DNA of 13,569 nucleotides from CBFGWV01 sp965652545 (lineage in GTDB: Bacteria; Pseudomonadota; Gammaproteobacteria; Competibacterales; Competibacteraceae): positions 1 to 13,569 of the forward strand of contig CBFGWV010000118.1 of the NCBI GenBank assembly GCA_965652545.1, read 5' to 3'. The notes beneath the pieces are model-generated. The model did not search any database and was not told the origin of the DNA. It saw only the letters and a program-made list of their open reading frames with translations. Position numbers and translations under genes: made by a program. Below, in pieces: positions 6,812 through 13,569 of the stretch (position 1 is its first letter; every line of letters starts with the position of its first letter).

Positions 6812-8017
6812 TCAGTGCAACACGGCCCGCATCCTGCGTAGCTGTACCGCAGCGCTGCGGCCGATGTTGCGCGCCAGCAGGCGTTCCGCATCCACACCGC
6901 AAGTTTCGAACACCGACAGCAGCGGCCCGAGTCGGGCCTTTGCGGCGTCTCCCTGCGGCTCGGCCAGGTATGACAGCAACTGGCGGTAGTGCGACTGGGG
7001 CATTTCGATGTGCACCACTAATTGGTCGTCGGCCGCGGTGCCCGGACAGAGCGTGACCGGAACGCGCAGGTACAGGCTCAACGCTGTCAGCGTCGTCAAC
7101 GAGCAGTGGTAGCTGCGGCGAAACAGATCCGGATCGGAGAGCGGGACTGGCAGCATGACGCCGTAGCGCAGGTCAGGGCAGAACCCATACGCGCTGACAT
7201 TGGCAATGATCATCTCCAGCCATCGGGCAGGGATGGCCCGCTGTCCATCGAGTATGCGCAGGCAGGTCACCACCTCTGCCAAAACGTCGGTATGGGCCAA
7301 GAGGAATGCCATGTTCCCGACGAGGGTCAAACCGTCGATGACCCGATCCTGTGTCAATGCGGCCGTTATGGCACTGCCGAAACGCGAATGGAACAGTACC
7401 GCATGCGTCAGGTAGTAGTACGCCGAATCGTTTACCGTCAGTAATTCAAGCGCGATGTCCGACCGCGTGAAGGCATGGAGAATATCCGGCGTTTCGATGC
7501 CCTCGCGGGCGAGCCCGAAATGGCCGAGCGAGGAGTCCACCAACATGGGCAAAAGGTCGCCCAAGACCGGCATGAACGGGACCAGGCCCGGCGCGTTTAG
7601 AATGCTTAATGCGATATCACGCCCAATTGCCCGCTCGATCAGCCCCAGCTCCGACAACTGCGCGCAGAACGACAGGACGAGATAACGGTAAGGCTCGTAC
7701 TCCTGCGTGAAATAGGCAAGATGCCGTGCGTCGGGAAGCAACCCATGGGCAATGAGCACGTCACGGTCGTAACGCAGCAGGCCCTGAGTATCCAGGATTT
7801 GGACCATCGCCAGGAAGTCGGCGTAAGCTTTGAAACGAAACGCATCCAGATGGGGTTCGGGCGGTAGCGCGAACCCGTGCAGTTGGGTGTTGATGTGGCG
7901 TTGCACTCGCGCCATGGCCTCGGTGCCGCTGAGGTCGGTCGGCATCAGGAGGTTGCCGTGCCCAGCCCCCGGGCGGGGCGCCTTCGCCGATGGCGCCTCC
8001 GCTGCCGTTGGCCGCAC
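6812..8017 (-). CDS. Conserved-looking protein of unknown function, paired with a LuxR-type regulator
   Basis: 401-aa, apparently soluble, helix-rich protein with no signal peptide or membrane span and no catalytic motif I recognise. Notable stretches are SAYYYLTHAVLFHSRFG (198-214) and SYHCSLTTL (302-310). A His-bearing THxxxFxxxFG-like segment followed by a YH-x-(S/T)-L segment loosely recalls the DUF6895 group, which I cannot confirm. The first 25 residues are rich in Ala, Pro and Gly, and neither ATG 8017 nor the later ATG 7945 (Met25) has a clear ribosome site, so the start is uncertain. The gene begins 9 bp after the LuxR-type regulator stop, so the two are probably co-transcribed and functionally linked. 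Confidence 0.75.
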   Translation of the reverse strand: MRPTAAEAPSAKAPRPGAGHGNLLMPTDLSGTEAMARVQRHINTQLHGFALPPEPHLDAFRFKAYADFLAMVQILDTQGLLRYDRDVLIAHGLLPDARHLAYFTQEYEPYRYLVLSFCAQLSELGLIERAIGRDIALSILNAPGLVPFMPVLGDLLPMLVDSSLGHFGLAREGIETPDILHAFTRSDIALELLTVNDSAYYYLTHAVLFHSRFGSAITAALTQDRVIDGLTLVGNMAFLLAHTDVLAEVVTCLRILDGQRAIPARWLEMIIANVSAYGFCPDLRYGVMLPVPLSDPDLFRRSYHCSLTTLTALSLYLRVPVTLCPGTAADDQLVVHIEMPQSHYRQLLSYLAEPQGDAAKARLGPLLSVFETCGVDAERLLARNIGRSAAVQLRRMRAVLH

Positions 8018-8026
8018 ATGGGTTCG

Positions 8027-8638
8027 TCAGCCGCCGGGGCTGACCGCGGCCGCAATGGCCGCCTGCGTGCGATTGGTGACTCCCAGCGCCCGGAAGATCG
8101 CCATGCAATGGACTTTCACCGTGCCCTCCGACAGGTGCAGGAGACGTGCGATCTCCTTGTTCGACTTCCCCTCCTTGAGCAGGTAGAGAACCTCGATCTG
8201 ACGTGAGGTCAGGTGGTGTGCGACCGGTTCCTCGCCGATACGATCGCTCGCCCGGCGTGCCGGATGTGCCGGTGGGCTGGAAAGGGGACGCTCGTCGATG
8301 AGCGGATTACGGGATGGATGGGACGCCCGGAATGTGGCCAGGATACGGCGAATGGTGGCTTGGGCGTTGAGGCTTTCGGTACCGACATCGAACATGGCCA
8401 GCATCATGGTGTCGCTGTAGTGTTCGCGTAATCGTTGGACGTTGGCCAGAGCCCGCAGGTCATGCGAGTTTAGACAGGCAATGATCAGCTGGTAATGCTC
8501 CCCCGCCTCCAGAACCTGAAGCGCCTGCTCCATATCTGGTGTCTCGCGGATGCTTAAATCATCAGACTCCTGCTGAACCAAGCGCGTCAATGCGATTCCT
8601 AAATGCTCCTGAATGCCGACGGCTAATACGCGGTGCAT
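8027..8638 (-). CDS. LuxR/NarL-type regulator with a degenerate receiver domain
   Basis: 203 aa. Residues 143-200 are a clear LuxR-type helix-turn-helix (LTSRQIEVLYLLKEGKSNKE, then IARLLHLSEGTVKVH). Residues 1-103 have the size and start (MHRVLAVGIQEHLG) of a response-regulator receiver, but the usual phosphoacceptor Asp at the end of strand 3 is missing: the segment reads YQLIIACLNSHD, with Cys55 at the expected place. The acidic pocket near the N-terminus is also absent (VGIQ instead of DD). It is therefore probably not controlled by normal Asp phosphorylation. The frame extends to 8686, but ATG 8638 is chosen for its AGAGGAG site 7 bases upstream and because the receiver fold begins there. 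It lies upstream of, and probably in operon with, the unknown 401-aa protein. Confidence 0.88.
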   Translation of the reverse strand: MHRVLAVGIQEHLGIALTRLVQQESDDLSIRETPDMEQALQVLEAGEHYQLIIACLNSHDLRALANVQRLREHYSDTMMLAMFDVGTESLNAQATIRRILATFRASHPSRNPLIDERPLSSPPAHPARRASDRIGEEPVAHHLTSRQIEVLYLLKEGKSNKEIARLLHLSEGTVKVHCMAIFRALGVTNRTQAAIAAAVSPGG

Positions 8639-8664
8639 GGCGCTGCTCCTCTTTATTTGTGCGG

Positions 8665-8679
8665 CACGGTTGGACCGTG
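8665..8679. promoter_or_regulatory. Palindrome upstream of the LuxR-type gene (possible operator)
   Basis: CACGGT-TGG-ACCGTG is a 6-3-6 perfect dyad whose near edge lies 26 bp before the regulator start codon. The size and placement suit a dimeric LuxR-type protein acting on its own gene, but no second copy was found elsewhere in the window. Confidence 0.35.
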
Positions 8680-8782
8680 TCCACACACCCCAAATCAGAT
8701 GGGACAGTAGTTAGTGGTTGTGTGTTGTTTGCTTCGCCCCTGTTTTGCGGTCCTCCGCGCCGAAAACGTTGGGGGGCTGCTT

Positions 8783-8810
8783 GCCCAGGCGGCTCGCGAT
8801 AAGCCTGGGC
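8783..8810. other. GC-rich hairpin in the intergenic region
   Basis: GCCCAGGC and GCCTGGGC form an 8-bp perfect stem around a 12-base loop, about 145 bp upstream of the LuxR-type gene. On the plus strand it is followed within 8 bases by TCTTTTG, a weak terminator-like tail. No gene on either strand clearly ends here. Confidence 0.35.
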
Positions 8811-9371
8811 GCCACGTCTTTTGTGCGTGGTATTGGATAAAACTCTGATCGGTTCCTGGTCTGGACGGGGCGGCGAGGGGACGATGAGGTCGGTGGGTAT
8901 TCGGAGACGACAACGCCTCTGGTGCGATGCCGCACCGCGTTGTATGTCCCAGGTACATCTCACCCAACGAAGCGCAATCAACCTGATATCCCTCTGGGCC
9001 AGCGGCGTGGTCGCCGAGCGCAGCCCGGTTAAGGCTTCCTTGACCATCCCGTCTGTCGGATCTGAGCGGTACCCCGTCCGTCGATGGGCACAGGGCATTC
9101 GTTGTCGTACCCGATACGTTTGTATTATTGCACATGGGGTGTTTCATAAACTGCCGAATAATCATTATGGGACAATGCTCAAATGAACGTTCGATTGCCG
9201 GAATGATGATTTTTTGTTGTCTCTTATCCAAACTGATTTGCGACATCAATTAGCCGAAAGTAATATTTGTGTGCACTCAAACCCGGCGGGCATCATCCGT
9301 TTGGCTAGTGTGGGTTGCCTGGTCAGTCGGTCTAAGCCAGTTGAATGAGGCCCCCGCTCAGGAGCTCCCGC

Positions 9372-9818
9372 CTACACGGCCACGGATCTGATCACGGCAC
9401 ACACCACAGCCTTCAGGCCATTGCGGCGCGATGCGCTCAGGTAGTCCTCCAGGCCAAGCGCGTGCAGAGCCGCATCGGCGTCGAAGGTTCCGGCCGCCTC
9501 GACCGCTCGTCCGACCAGTTGCGCCAGCACGGCGATGGCAAGCCCGCGCACGATACGCGCTTCGCTGTCCGGCCAGGCGTGAATCCGTCCCTCATGCACG
9601 GTGACCGCCAGCCAGGTGCGGGCGTCGCAGCCCTGGACCAGGTGGGCGTCCGTGCGCATGGCGGTCGGCAGCGGCGGAAACTCGCGGGCGAACTCGGTCA
9701 GAATCTTGAGGCGCCCTTCCCAGCCGCGGGCCGCGAGCAGGCGCTCGCGCACCCGCTCAGCGCTCAGGCTGGATGAAAAGGGCAGGGCGAGGTAGTCAGC
9801 CGGTGTGGGTTCGGTCAT
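9372..9818 (-). CDS. SufE/CsdE-like sulfur-acceptor protein
   Basis: 148 aa, the usual length of CsdE. Proteins of this family take persulfide sulfur from a cysteine desulfurase (SufS or CsdA) and pass it on for Fe-S cluster or other sulfur-compound assembly in the cytoplasm. Family features are GWEGRLKILTEFAREFPPLP (32-51), then HLVQGCDARTWL (59-70), which contains the sulfur-accepting cysteine C64, and the C-terminal LGLEDYLSASRRNGL. The residues just after the cysteine (DAR) differ from the more common QSxVW. No desulfurase or suf gene is in the window. It diverges from ilvD with 95 bp between them, a suggestive neighbour because IlvD is an Fe-S enzyme. No clear ribosome site precedes ATG 9818. 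Confidence 0.85.
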   Translation of the reverse strand: MTEPTPADYLALPFSSSLSAERVRERLLAARGWEGRLKILTEFAREFPPLPTAMRTDAHLVQGCDARTWLAVTVHEGRIHAWPDSEARIVRGLAIAVLAQLVGRAVEAAGTFDADAALHALGLEDYLSASRRNGLKAVVCAVIRSVAV

Positions 9819-9913
9819 GGCGAAAGGTCACGATGCTCCGCGTTTTCCGCGCGCCGCCGCTGTGGTCAAATATCGAGCCTATCTAAACACAATGCCAACC
9901 GCGGGAGAGCGCA

Positions 9914-11767
9914 ATGCCTAAGTTTCGGTCCCGGACCACCACCCATGGGCGCAACATGGCCGGCGCCCGGGCGCTTTGGCGTGCAACCGGCATGAAGGAC
10001 GGCGACTTCGGCAAACCCATTATCGCCATCGCCAACTCATTCACCCAGTTCGTACCCGGCCATGTGCATCTCAAGGACCTGGGGCAGCTGGTGGCCGGCG
10101 AGGTGGAGGCCGCAGGCGGCGTCGCCAAGGAGTTCAACACCATCGCGGTGGACGATGGCATCGCCATGGGGCACGACGGCATGCTGTACTCGCTGCCCTC
10201 GCGAGAGATCATCGCCGATGCGGTGGAGTACATGTGCAACGCCCACTGCGCCGATGCGCTGGTGTGCATCTCCAACTGCGACAAGATCACCCCCGGCATG
10301 CTGATGGCCGCCATGCGGCTGAACATCCCCACCATTTTCGTCTCCGGCGGCCCCATGGAAGCCGGGAAGACCCGCCTGGCCTCGGGCGACGAGCTGCATC
10401 TGGACTTGATCGATGCGATGGTCGTGGCCGCCGATCCCAAGCGCTCGGACGACGAGGTCGCCGCTTACGAGCGCTCGGCCTGCCCGACCTGCGGCTCGTG
10501 CTCGGGTATGTTTACCGCAAACTCCATGAATTGCCTGACCGAGGCGTTGGGATTGGCGCTGCCGGGCAATGGCTCGTTGCTGGCTACCCATGCCGATCGC
10601 GAGCGTTTGTTCCGCGAGGCCGGCCGGCGCATCGTGAGCCTGGCCATGCGCTACTACGAAGAGGACGACGACAGTGCGCTGCCGCGGTCCATCGCCACCC
10701 GCAAGGCCTTCGAGAACGCCATCAGCCTGGATATCGCCATGGGCGGCTCCACCAACACGGTGCTGCACCTGCTGGCTGCCGCCCGCGAGGGCGAGGTGGA
10801 CTTCACCATGGCCGATATCGACCGCATGTCGCGCAAGGTGCCCAACCTGTGCAAGGTCGCCCCGGCGACGCAGAAGTACCACATGGAGGACGTGCACCGC
10901 GCCGGCGGGGTCATCGGCATTCTCGGCGAGCTCGACCGTGCCGGCCTGCTGCACACCGACGTGCCCACCGTGCACAGTCCGACGCTGCTCGATGCGCTGA
11001 ATACCTGGGACATCCGTCGTACCGACGATGAAACGGTGCACACCTTCTATAAAGCCGGCCCCGCGGGCATTCCGACGCAGACGGCGTTCAGCCAGGCGAC
11101 CCGCTATTCCAGCCTCGACGGTGACCGGATCAAGGGCTGTATCCGCGACAAGGACAACGCCTACAGCCAGGATGGCGGGCTTGCAGTGCTCTACGGCAAC
11201 CTGGCCACACGCGGCTGCATCGTCAAGACCGCCGGCGTGGACGAAAGCAATCTGCGGTTCTCGGGCCCGGCCGTGGTCTTCGAGAGCCAGGATGCCGCAG
11301 TCAAGGGCATTCTCGGTGGCCAGGTCAAGGCTGGCGACGTGGTCGTCATCCGTTATGAGGGGCCGCGTGGCGGACCGGGCATGCAGGAGATGCTGTACCC
11401 GACCAGCTATCTGAAATCCATGGGTTTGGGCAAGGCCTGTGCGCTGATCACCGACGGGCGGTTCTCCGGCGGTACCTCGGGCTTGTCCATCGGCCATGTC
11501 TCACCGGAGGCGGCCGAAGGCGGCGATATCGCCCTCGTCGAGGCGGGCGATACCATTGAGATCGACATCCCCGAGCGGCGTATCGTCATTGCCGTTGGCG
11601 AGGACGAACTGGCCCGCCGCCGCGAGGCGATGACCGCCAAAGGGGCGCAGGCATGGAAGCCGGGCGAAGTGCGCAAGCGCAAGGTCAGCATGGCGTTGAA
11701 GGCCTATGCGTTGTTGACCACCAGTGCGGATATGGGCGCGGTGCGCAACCCAGAATTGCTCAAGTAG
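9914..11767 (+). CDS. ilvD: Dihydroxy-acid dehydratase
   Basis: 617 aa (E. coli IlvD is 616). It dehydrates 2,3-dihydroxy-isovalerate and 2,3-dihydroxy-3-methylvalerate to the 2-keto acids in valine, leucine and isoleucine synthesis. Signatures are CISNCDKITPGM (118-129), with cluster ligand C122 and the D123/K124 metal site; CPTCGSCSGMFTANSMNC (190-207), with C196 as the second expected ligand; and GRFSGGTSGLSIGH (515-528). The segment NSFTQFVPGHVHL (41-53) has no cysteine where 2Fe-2S dehydratases carry their third ligand, so this is the oxygen-sensitive 4Fe-4S type. GGGAG lies 7 bases before the ATG. No other ilv gene or attenuator leader is nearby, so it appears to be a single-gene unit ending at a strong hairpin. 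Confidence 0.98.
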   Translation: MPKFRSRTTTHGRNMAGARALWRATGMKDGDFGKPIIAIANSFTQFVPGHVHLKDLGQLVAGEVEAAGGVAKEFNTIAVDDGIAMGHDGMLYSLPSREIIADAVEYMCNAHCADALVCISNCDKITPGMLMAAMRLNIPTIFVSGGPMEAGKTRLASGDELHLDLIDAMVVAADPKRSDDEVAAYERSACPTCGSCSGMFTANSMNCLTEALGLALPGNGSLLATHADRERLFREAGRRIVSLAMRYYEEDDDSALPRSIATRKAFENAISLDIAMGGSTNTVLHLLAAAREGEVDFTMADIDRMSRKVPNLCKVAPATQKYHMEDVHRAGGVIGILGELDRAGLLHTDVPTVHSPTLLDALNTWDIRRTDDETVHTFYKAGPAGIPTQTAFSQATRYSSLDGDRIKGCIRDKDNAYSQDGGLAVLYGNLATRGCIVKTAGVDESNLRFSGPAVVFESQDAAVKGILGGQVKAGDVVVIRYEGPRGGPGMQEMLYPTSYLKSMGLGKACALITDGRFSGGTSGLSIGHVSPEAAEGGDIALVEAGDTIEIDIPERRIVIAVGEDELARRREAMTAKGAQAWKPGEVRKRKVSMALKAYALLTTSADMGAVRNPELLK

Positions 11768-11785
11768 GCACCGTCGGCACGAAAT

Positions 11786-11818
11786 GGCGTTTCGGGTGGC
11801 ATCGCCACCCGAAACGCC
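11786..11818. terminator. Long perfect hairpin between convergent genes
   Basis: A 15-bp perfect stem (11786-11800 with 11804-11818) and a 3-base ATC loop, starting 18 bp after the ilvD stop and ending 7 bp before the end of the convergent small gene. No T run follows on the plus strand, and only ATTT on the minus strand. It probably ends or protects both transcripts, but is not a textbook intrinsic terminator. Confidence 0.6.
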
Positions 11819-11825
11819 GATGTGA

Positions 11826-12125
11826 TCAAGCGCGTCCGGCGTTGATGTCGGTGGGCGAGTGGTAGTACTCGCTGCTTTGGGCAAACTGCTCGACCAGGCC
11901 CTGCAACTCCTTCAGCCGCCATTCGGCCTGGCGCAAGGGGGCGCAGGTCTCGCAACGCGGGTCGTCGCAGGGTTGGCGGGCATACAGCCAATACTGCACG
12001 GCACCGGCCAGCAGCCCATCGGCTACATCCCAGATATCGGCCTGGGGGTCGGTATCGGCAATCTGGTTGCCCAATTCCACCGCCTGACGGGCCGCTTCGT
12101 CGTAGGCGTTGGTGTCCTCGGTCAT
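11826..12125 (-). CDS. Small protein with a C-x4-C-x2-C motif, function unknown
   Basis: 99-aa acidic protein without signal peptide or membrane span. The centre holds WLYARQPCDDPRCETCAPL, with Cys53, Cys58 and Cys61 spaced C-x4-C-x2-C, suggestive of a metal or disulfide site with a fourth ligand elsewhere. The C-terminal half (EWRLKELQGLVEQFAQSSEY, 68-87) is probably helical. An AGGA motif about 8 bases before ATG 12125 supports the start. It resembles small conserved hypothetical proteins I associate with other Gammaproteobacteria, but no function is known to me. It is a single gene, convergent with ilvD and divergent from the haloperoxidase-like gene. Confidence 0.75.
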   Translation of the reverse strand: MTEDTNAYDEAARQAVELGNQIADTDPQADIWDVADGLLAGAVQYWLYARQPCDDPRCETCAPLRQAEWRLKELQGLVEQFAQSSEYYHSPTDINAGRA

Positions 12126-12251
12126 TGTCGTGTCCTGCTCTCGTGCGCCAATCGATAGGGGCGCCTAGTGTAGCCAGATTGTCGAGGCGGGGGCAGCGCA
12201 ACCTTGTCGCATCTTCGCTGTGGGAGGCTTTGCTGTCGCGCCGAGGCCGTA

Positions 12252-12279
12252 TAGACGTGGGAAGACGCTGTCGGATAAT
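12252..12279 (+). promoter_or_regulatory. Candidate sigma-70 promoter of the haloperoxidase-like gene
   Basis: TAGACG (12252-12257) matches the -35 consensus at 4 of 6 bases and GATAAT (12274-12279) matches the -10 consensus at 5 of 6, with a 16-bp spacer. Transcription would start near 12286, leaving a leader of about 50 bases. Confidence 0.4.
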
Positions 12280-12293
12280 CCGTGCAAAATCCA

Positions 12294-12307
12294 TTAGAAA
12301 GCTCTAA
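12294..12307. promoter_or_regulatory. AT-rich dyad just downstream of the candidate start site
   Basis: TTAGA-AAGC-TCTAA is a perfect 5-4-5 dyad, with an extra CTAAT following that can also pair with ATTAG. It stands out in GC-rich surroundings and sits where a repressor could block the promoter at 12252-12279. Confidence 0.3.
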
Positions 12308-12334
12308 CTAATAAGTTGACTCCCGGGGGGGATC

Positions 12335-13438
12335 ATGGTTCTGCCGGTCTTACGACGCGCCAGGGCACTGCGCGCCGCGCTCCTGCTTGCGGCGATCGCA
12401 CTGAGCGCCTGTGGCAGCGACAGCGAGCAGGACAGCGCCGTCCCAATCGATGTGCCCGACAACTACCAGCCATCGATCGTCGTCGCCTGGAATGAGCTGG
12501 CCCTCAATGCAGTGGCCACGACGCCTGCCAAACCGACCGTCGTATCGCGTCAGATGTTCATGCTGCAGACAGCGGTGTACGACGCTTGGAGCGTGTACGA
12601 CGAGGCGGCCGTGCCGGTCCACTTGGACCCGGCCATCAAGGCGGCCCCGGCCGATAGGACCGAAGCCAACAAAGCCGCCGCTGTCAGTCAGGCGGCCTAC
12701 CATGTCCTGATTGCCGAATTTGCCGACTTCGAGCGCAGCACCGGCGCATTGTCTGCCCGCATGCAGGCACTGGGGTACCCGATCCTCGCCCAGGGCGACA
12801 CGGTCAGCCCCGAGGGCATTGGCTTCCTCGCCGCGCAGGCCGTCCGCGCCGCACGAGCCGCCGACGGTGCCAACGCCGACAGCGGCATCGCAGTCTGGGA
12901 GACCAAGCGGCACTACGACTTCATCCGCCCCGCCTCGGCCATCCAACACCGTTATTACGACATGCCCATCATGGCCTGGGGCGGCCCCGATCAGGGCACG
13001 CAGGTGATGCTGGGCCAGTCCTGGCGGCCGTACCAGGCGCTGAGCTTCGTCACGCCGCCGTTCGCCGAGTATGTGTCCGGGCACAGCGGGTTCAGTGCCG
13101 CCGCGGCCGAGGTTCTGACGCGCTATACCGGCAACGGATCGTTCTACGATGGCGTAACGGTGACCAGCCAGGATGTCGACGGCGATGGCCAGCCCGACCG
13201 CCTGGGCGAGTACATCGTTCCTCCCGGTGGTCTCTCGTTTGAGAGCGGGCCGCAGGAGACCGTGGTGCTCCAGTGGCCGACCCTGAAGTCGGCTGCCGAC
13301 GAGGCGGCGATCTCCCGGCTCTATGGCGGTATTCATATCCAGGACGGTGATCGCCGTTCGCGACAGATGGGCGAAGCCATAGGAATCCAAGCTTTTGAGC
13401 GCGCATACAGTTACTGGAGCGGACAGATCGAGCGCTGA
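12335..13438 (+). CDS. Lipoprotein of the vanadium-dependent haloperoxidase / PAP2 superfamily
   Basis: 367 aa. An Arg-rich N-terminus, hydrophobic core and lipobox L23-S-A-C26 predict a lipid-anchored envelope protein. The superfamily's oxyanion-binding motifs are present in order: K191-x6-R198-P199 (KRHYDFIRP), S248-G249-H250 (VSGHSGFSAAAAE, with Val instead of Pro in the usual PSGH), and S327-R328-x5-H334 (SRLYGGIH). These residues bind vanadate in haloperoxidases and phosphate in PAP2 phosphatases. Between the second and third motifs is DVDGDGQPD (280-288), with the D-x-D-x-D-G-x-x-D spacing of an EF-hand-like calcium loop. A poor GGGGGG ribosome site precedes ATG 12335. Halide oxidation versus phosphatase activity cannot be told apart by eye; overall layout favours the bacterial haloperoxidase-like group. 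Confidence 0.88.
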   Translation: MVLPVLRRARALRAALLLAAIALSACGSDSEQDSAVPIDVPDNYQPSIVVAWNELALNAVATTPAKPTVVSRQMFMLQTAVYDAWSVYDEAAVPVHLDPAIKAAPADRTEANKAAAVSQAAYHVLIAEFADFERSTGALSARMQALGYPILAQGDTVSPEGIGFLAAQAVRAARAADGANADSGIAVWETKRHYDFIRPASAIQHRYYDMPIMAWGGPDQGTQVMLGQSWRPYQALSFVTPPFAEYVSGHSGFSAAAAEVLTRYTGNGSFYDGVTVTSQDVDGDGQPDRLGEYIVPPGGLSFESGPQETVVLQWPTLKSAADEAAISRLYGGIHIQDGDRRSRQMGEAIGIQAFERAYSYWSGQIER

Positions 13439-13463
13439 ACGTCCCCCTATCGAGGGCGACGCC

Positions 13464-13569
13464 GTGGACCATCTTGTCCTGGAGCCGATAGAGGCCTGCC
13501 ATACGCAAGCCCTATGGCAGGGGCTGGATGCCCACCGCGACGACTTGCGTCAGTGGCTGTCCTGGGTGG
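13464..13569 (+). CDS. GNAT acetyltransferase, RimJ/RimL type (5' fragment)
   Basis: Only the first 35 codons are inside the window. The start is a GTG at 13464 with GAGGG about 8 bases upstream, 25 bp after the haloperoxidase-like stop. The segment LEPIEACHTQALWQGLDAHR followed by DDLRQWLSWV matches the N-terminal pattern of RimJ/RimL ribosomal-protein acetyltransferases (LxxLxxxHAxxLxxxxxxNRxHLxxWLPWV). The acetyl-CoA site lies beyond the window, so the substrate is unknown. No terminator separates it from the upstream gene, so read-through is possible. Confidence 0.7.
   Translation, partial: MDHLVLEPIEACHTQALWQGLDAHRDDLRQWLSWV

Larger units (their letters stand above)
8639..9371. other. 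Long intergenic stretch without a convincing gene
   Basis: About 730 bp between the LuxR-type gene and the SufE-like gene. Open frames on both strands give Arg/Pro/Ser-rich proteins with no recognisable motif and poor starts. The part from about 9100 to 9290 is visibly richer in A and T than the surroundings and contains a TTTTTT run near 9210 and a GAACGTTC palindrome at 9185-9192. No tRNA, riboswitch or known small RNA could be recognised. It may hold the promoter of the LuxR pair, an unannotated small RNA, or remnants of a lost gene. Confidence 0.6.

Noticed and set aside
8821..9186. 121-aa plus-strand frame in the intergenic region
   Set aside because: Start codon without a ribosome site, Arg/Ser-rich sequence, no family resemblance; kept only as a possible remnant.
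8695..9249. 184-aa minus-strand frame in the intergenic region
   Set aside because: No recognisable domain, Arg/Pro/Thr-rich low-quality composition and no ribosome site.
10037..11497. 486-aa minus-strand open frame opposite ilvD
   Set aside because: Antisense shadow of a highly conserved gene; composition (Gly, Ala, His, Val) is typical of reverse-strand reading.

Overview
The window reads as chromosomal DNA of a high-GC Gammaproteobacterium. The E. coli-type IlvD, the CsdE/SufE-like protein, the RimJ/RimL-type N-terminus and the Shine-Dalgarno-led compact operons all fit. The genus cannot be named from the sequence. No phage, transposon, CRISPR, tRNA or rRNA was seen.

Left third (1-6789): a polyol uptake and oxidation locus. 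On the minus strand, reading leftwards from about 5007, lie a 22-codon leader ORF, two MalFG-type permeases, a MalK-type ATPase, a long-chain polyol dehydrogenase that looks most like D-arabinitol 4-dehydrogenase, and an AraC-family regulator that runs off the window. Three junctions are 4-base ATGA overlaps, so the unit is tightly coupled. The matching substrate-binding protein lies on the plus strand, divergent from the rest. In the familiar mtl/smo polyol clusters it is the first gene of the same operon.

The divergent control region (4943-5439) is the most unusual part. The two transcription units have mirror-image promoters and leaders: a 42-bp perfect inverted repeat sits inside 65-bp arms with 60 matches that reach the two start codons. 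Patchy ungapped similarity continues about 60 bp further upstream. Both mRNAs would therefore start with nearly the same leader. This is either a duplicated two-headed promoter, kept identical by conversion or selection, or a segment able to invert.

Middle (6812-9371): a minus-strand pair made of a LuxR-type response regulator with a degenerate receiver (no phosphoacceptor Asp) and a 401-aa protein of unknown function, followed by about 730 bp without a convincing gene.

Right (9372-13569): a CsdE/SufE-like sulfur-transfer protein diverging from ilvD (branched-chain amino acid synthesis, a 4Fe-4S enzyme); a long perfect hairpin between ilvD and a convergent small three-cysteine protein; a lipoprotein of the vanadium haloperoxidase/PAP2 superfamily with a calcium-loop motif; and the first 35 codons of a GNAT acetyltransferase.
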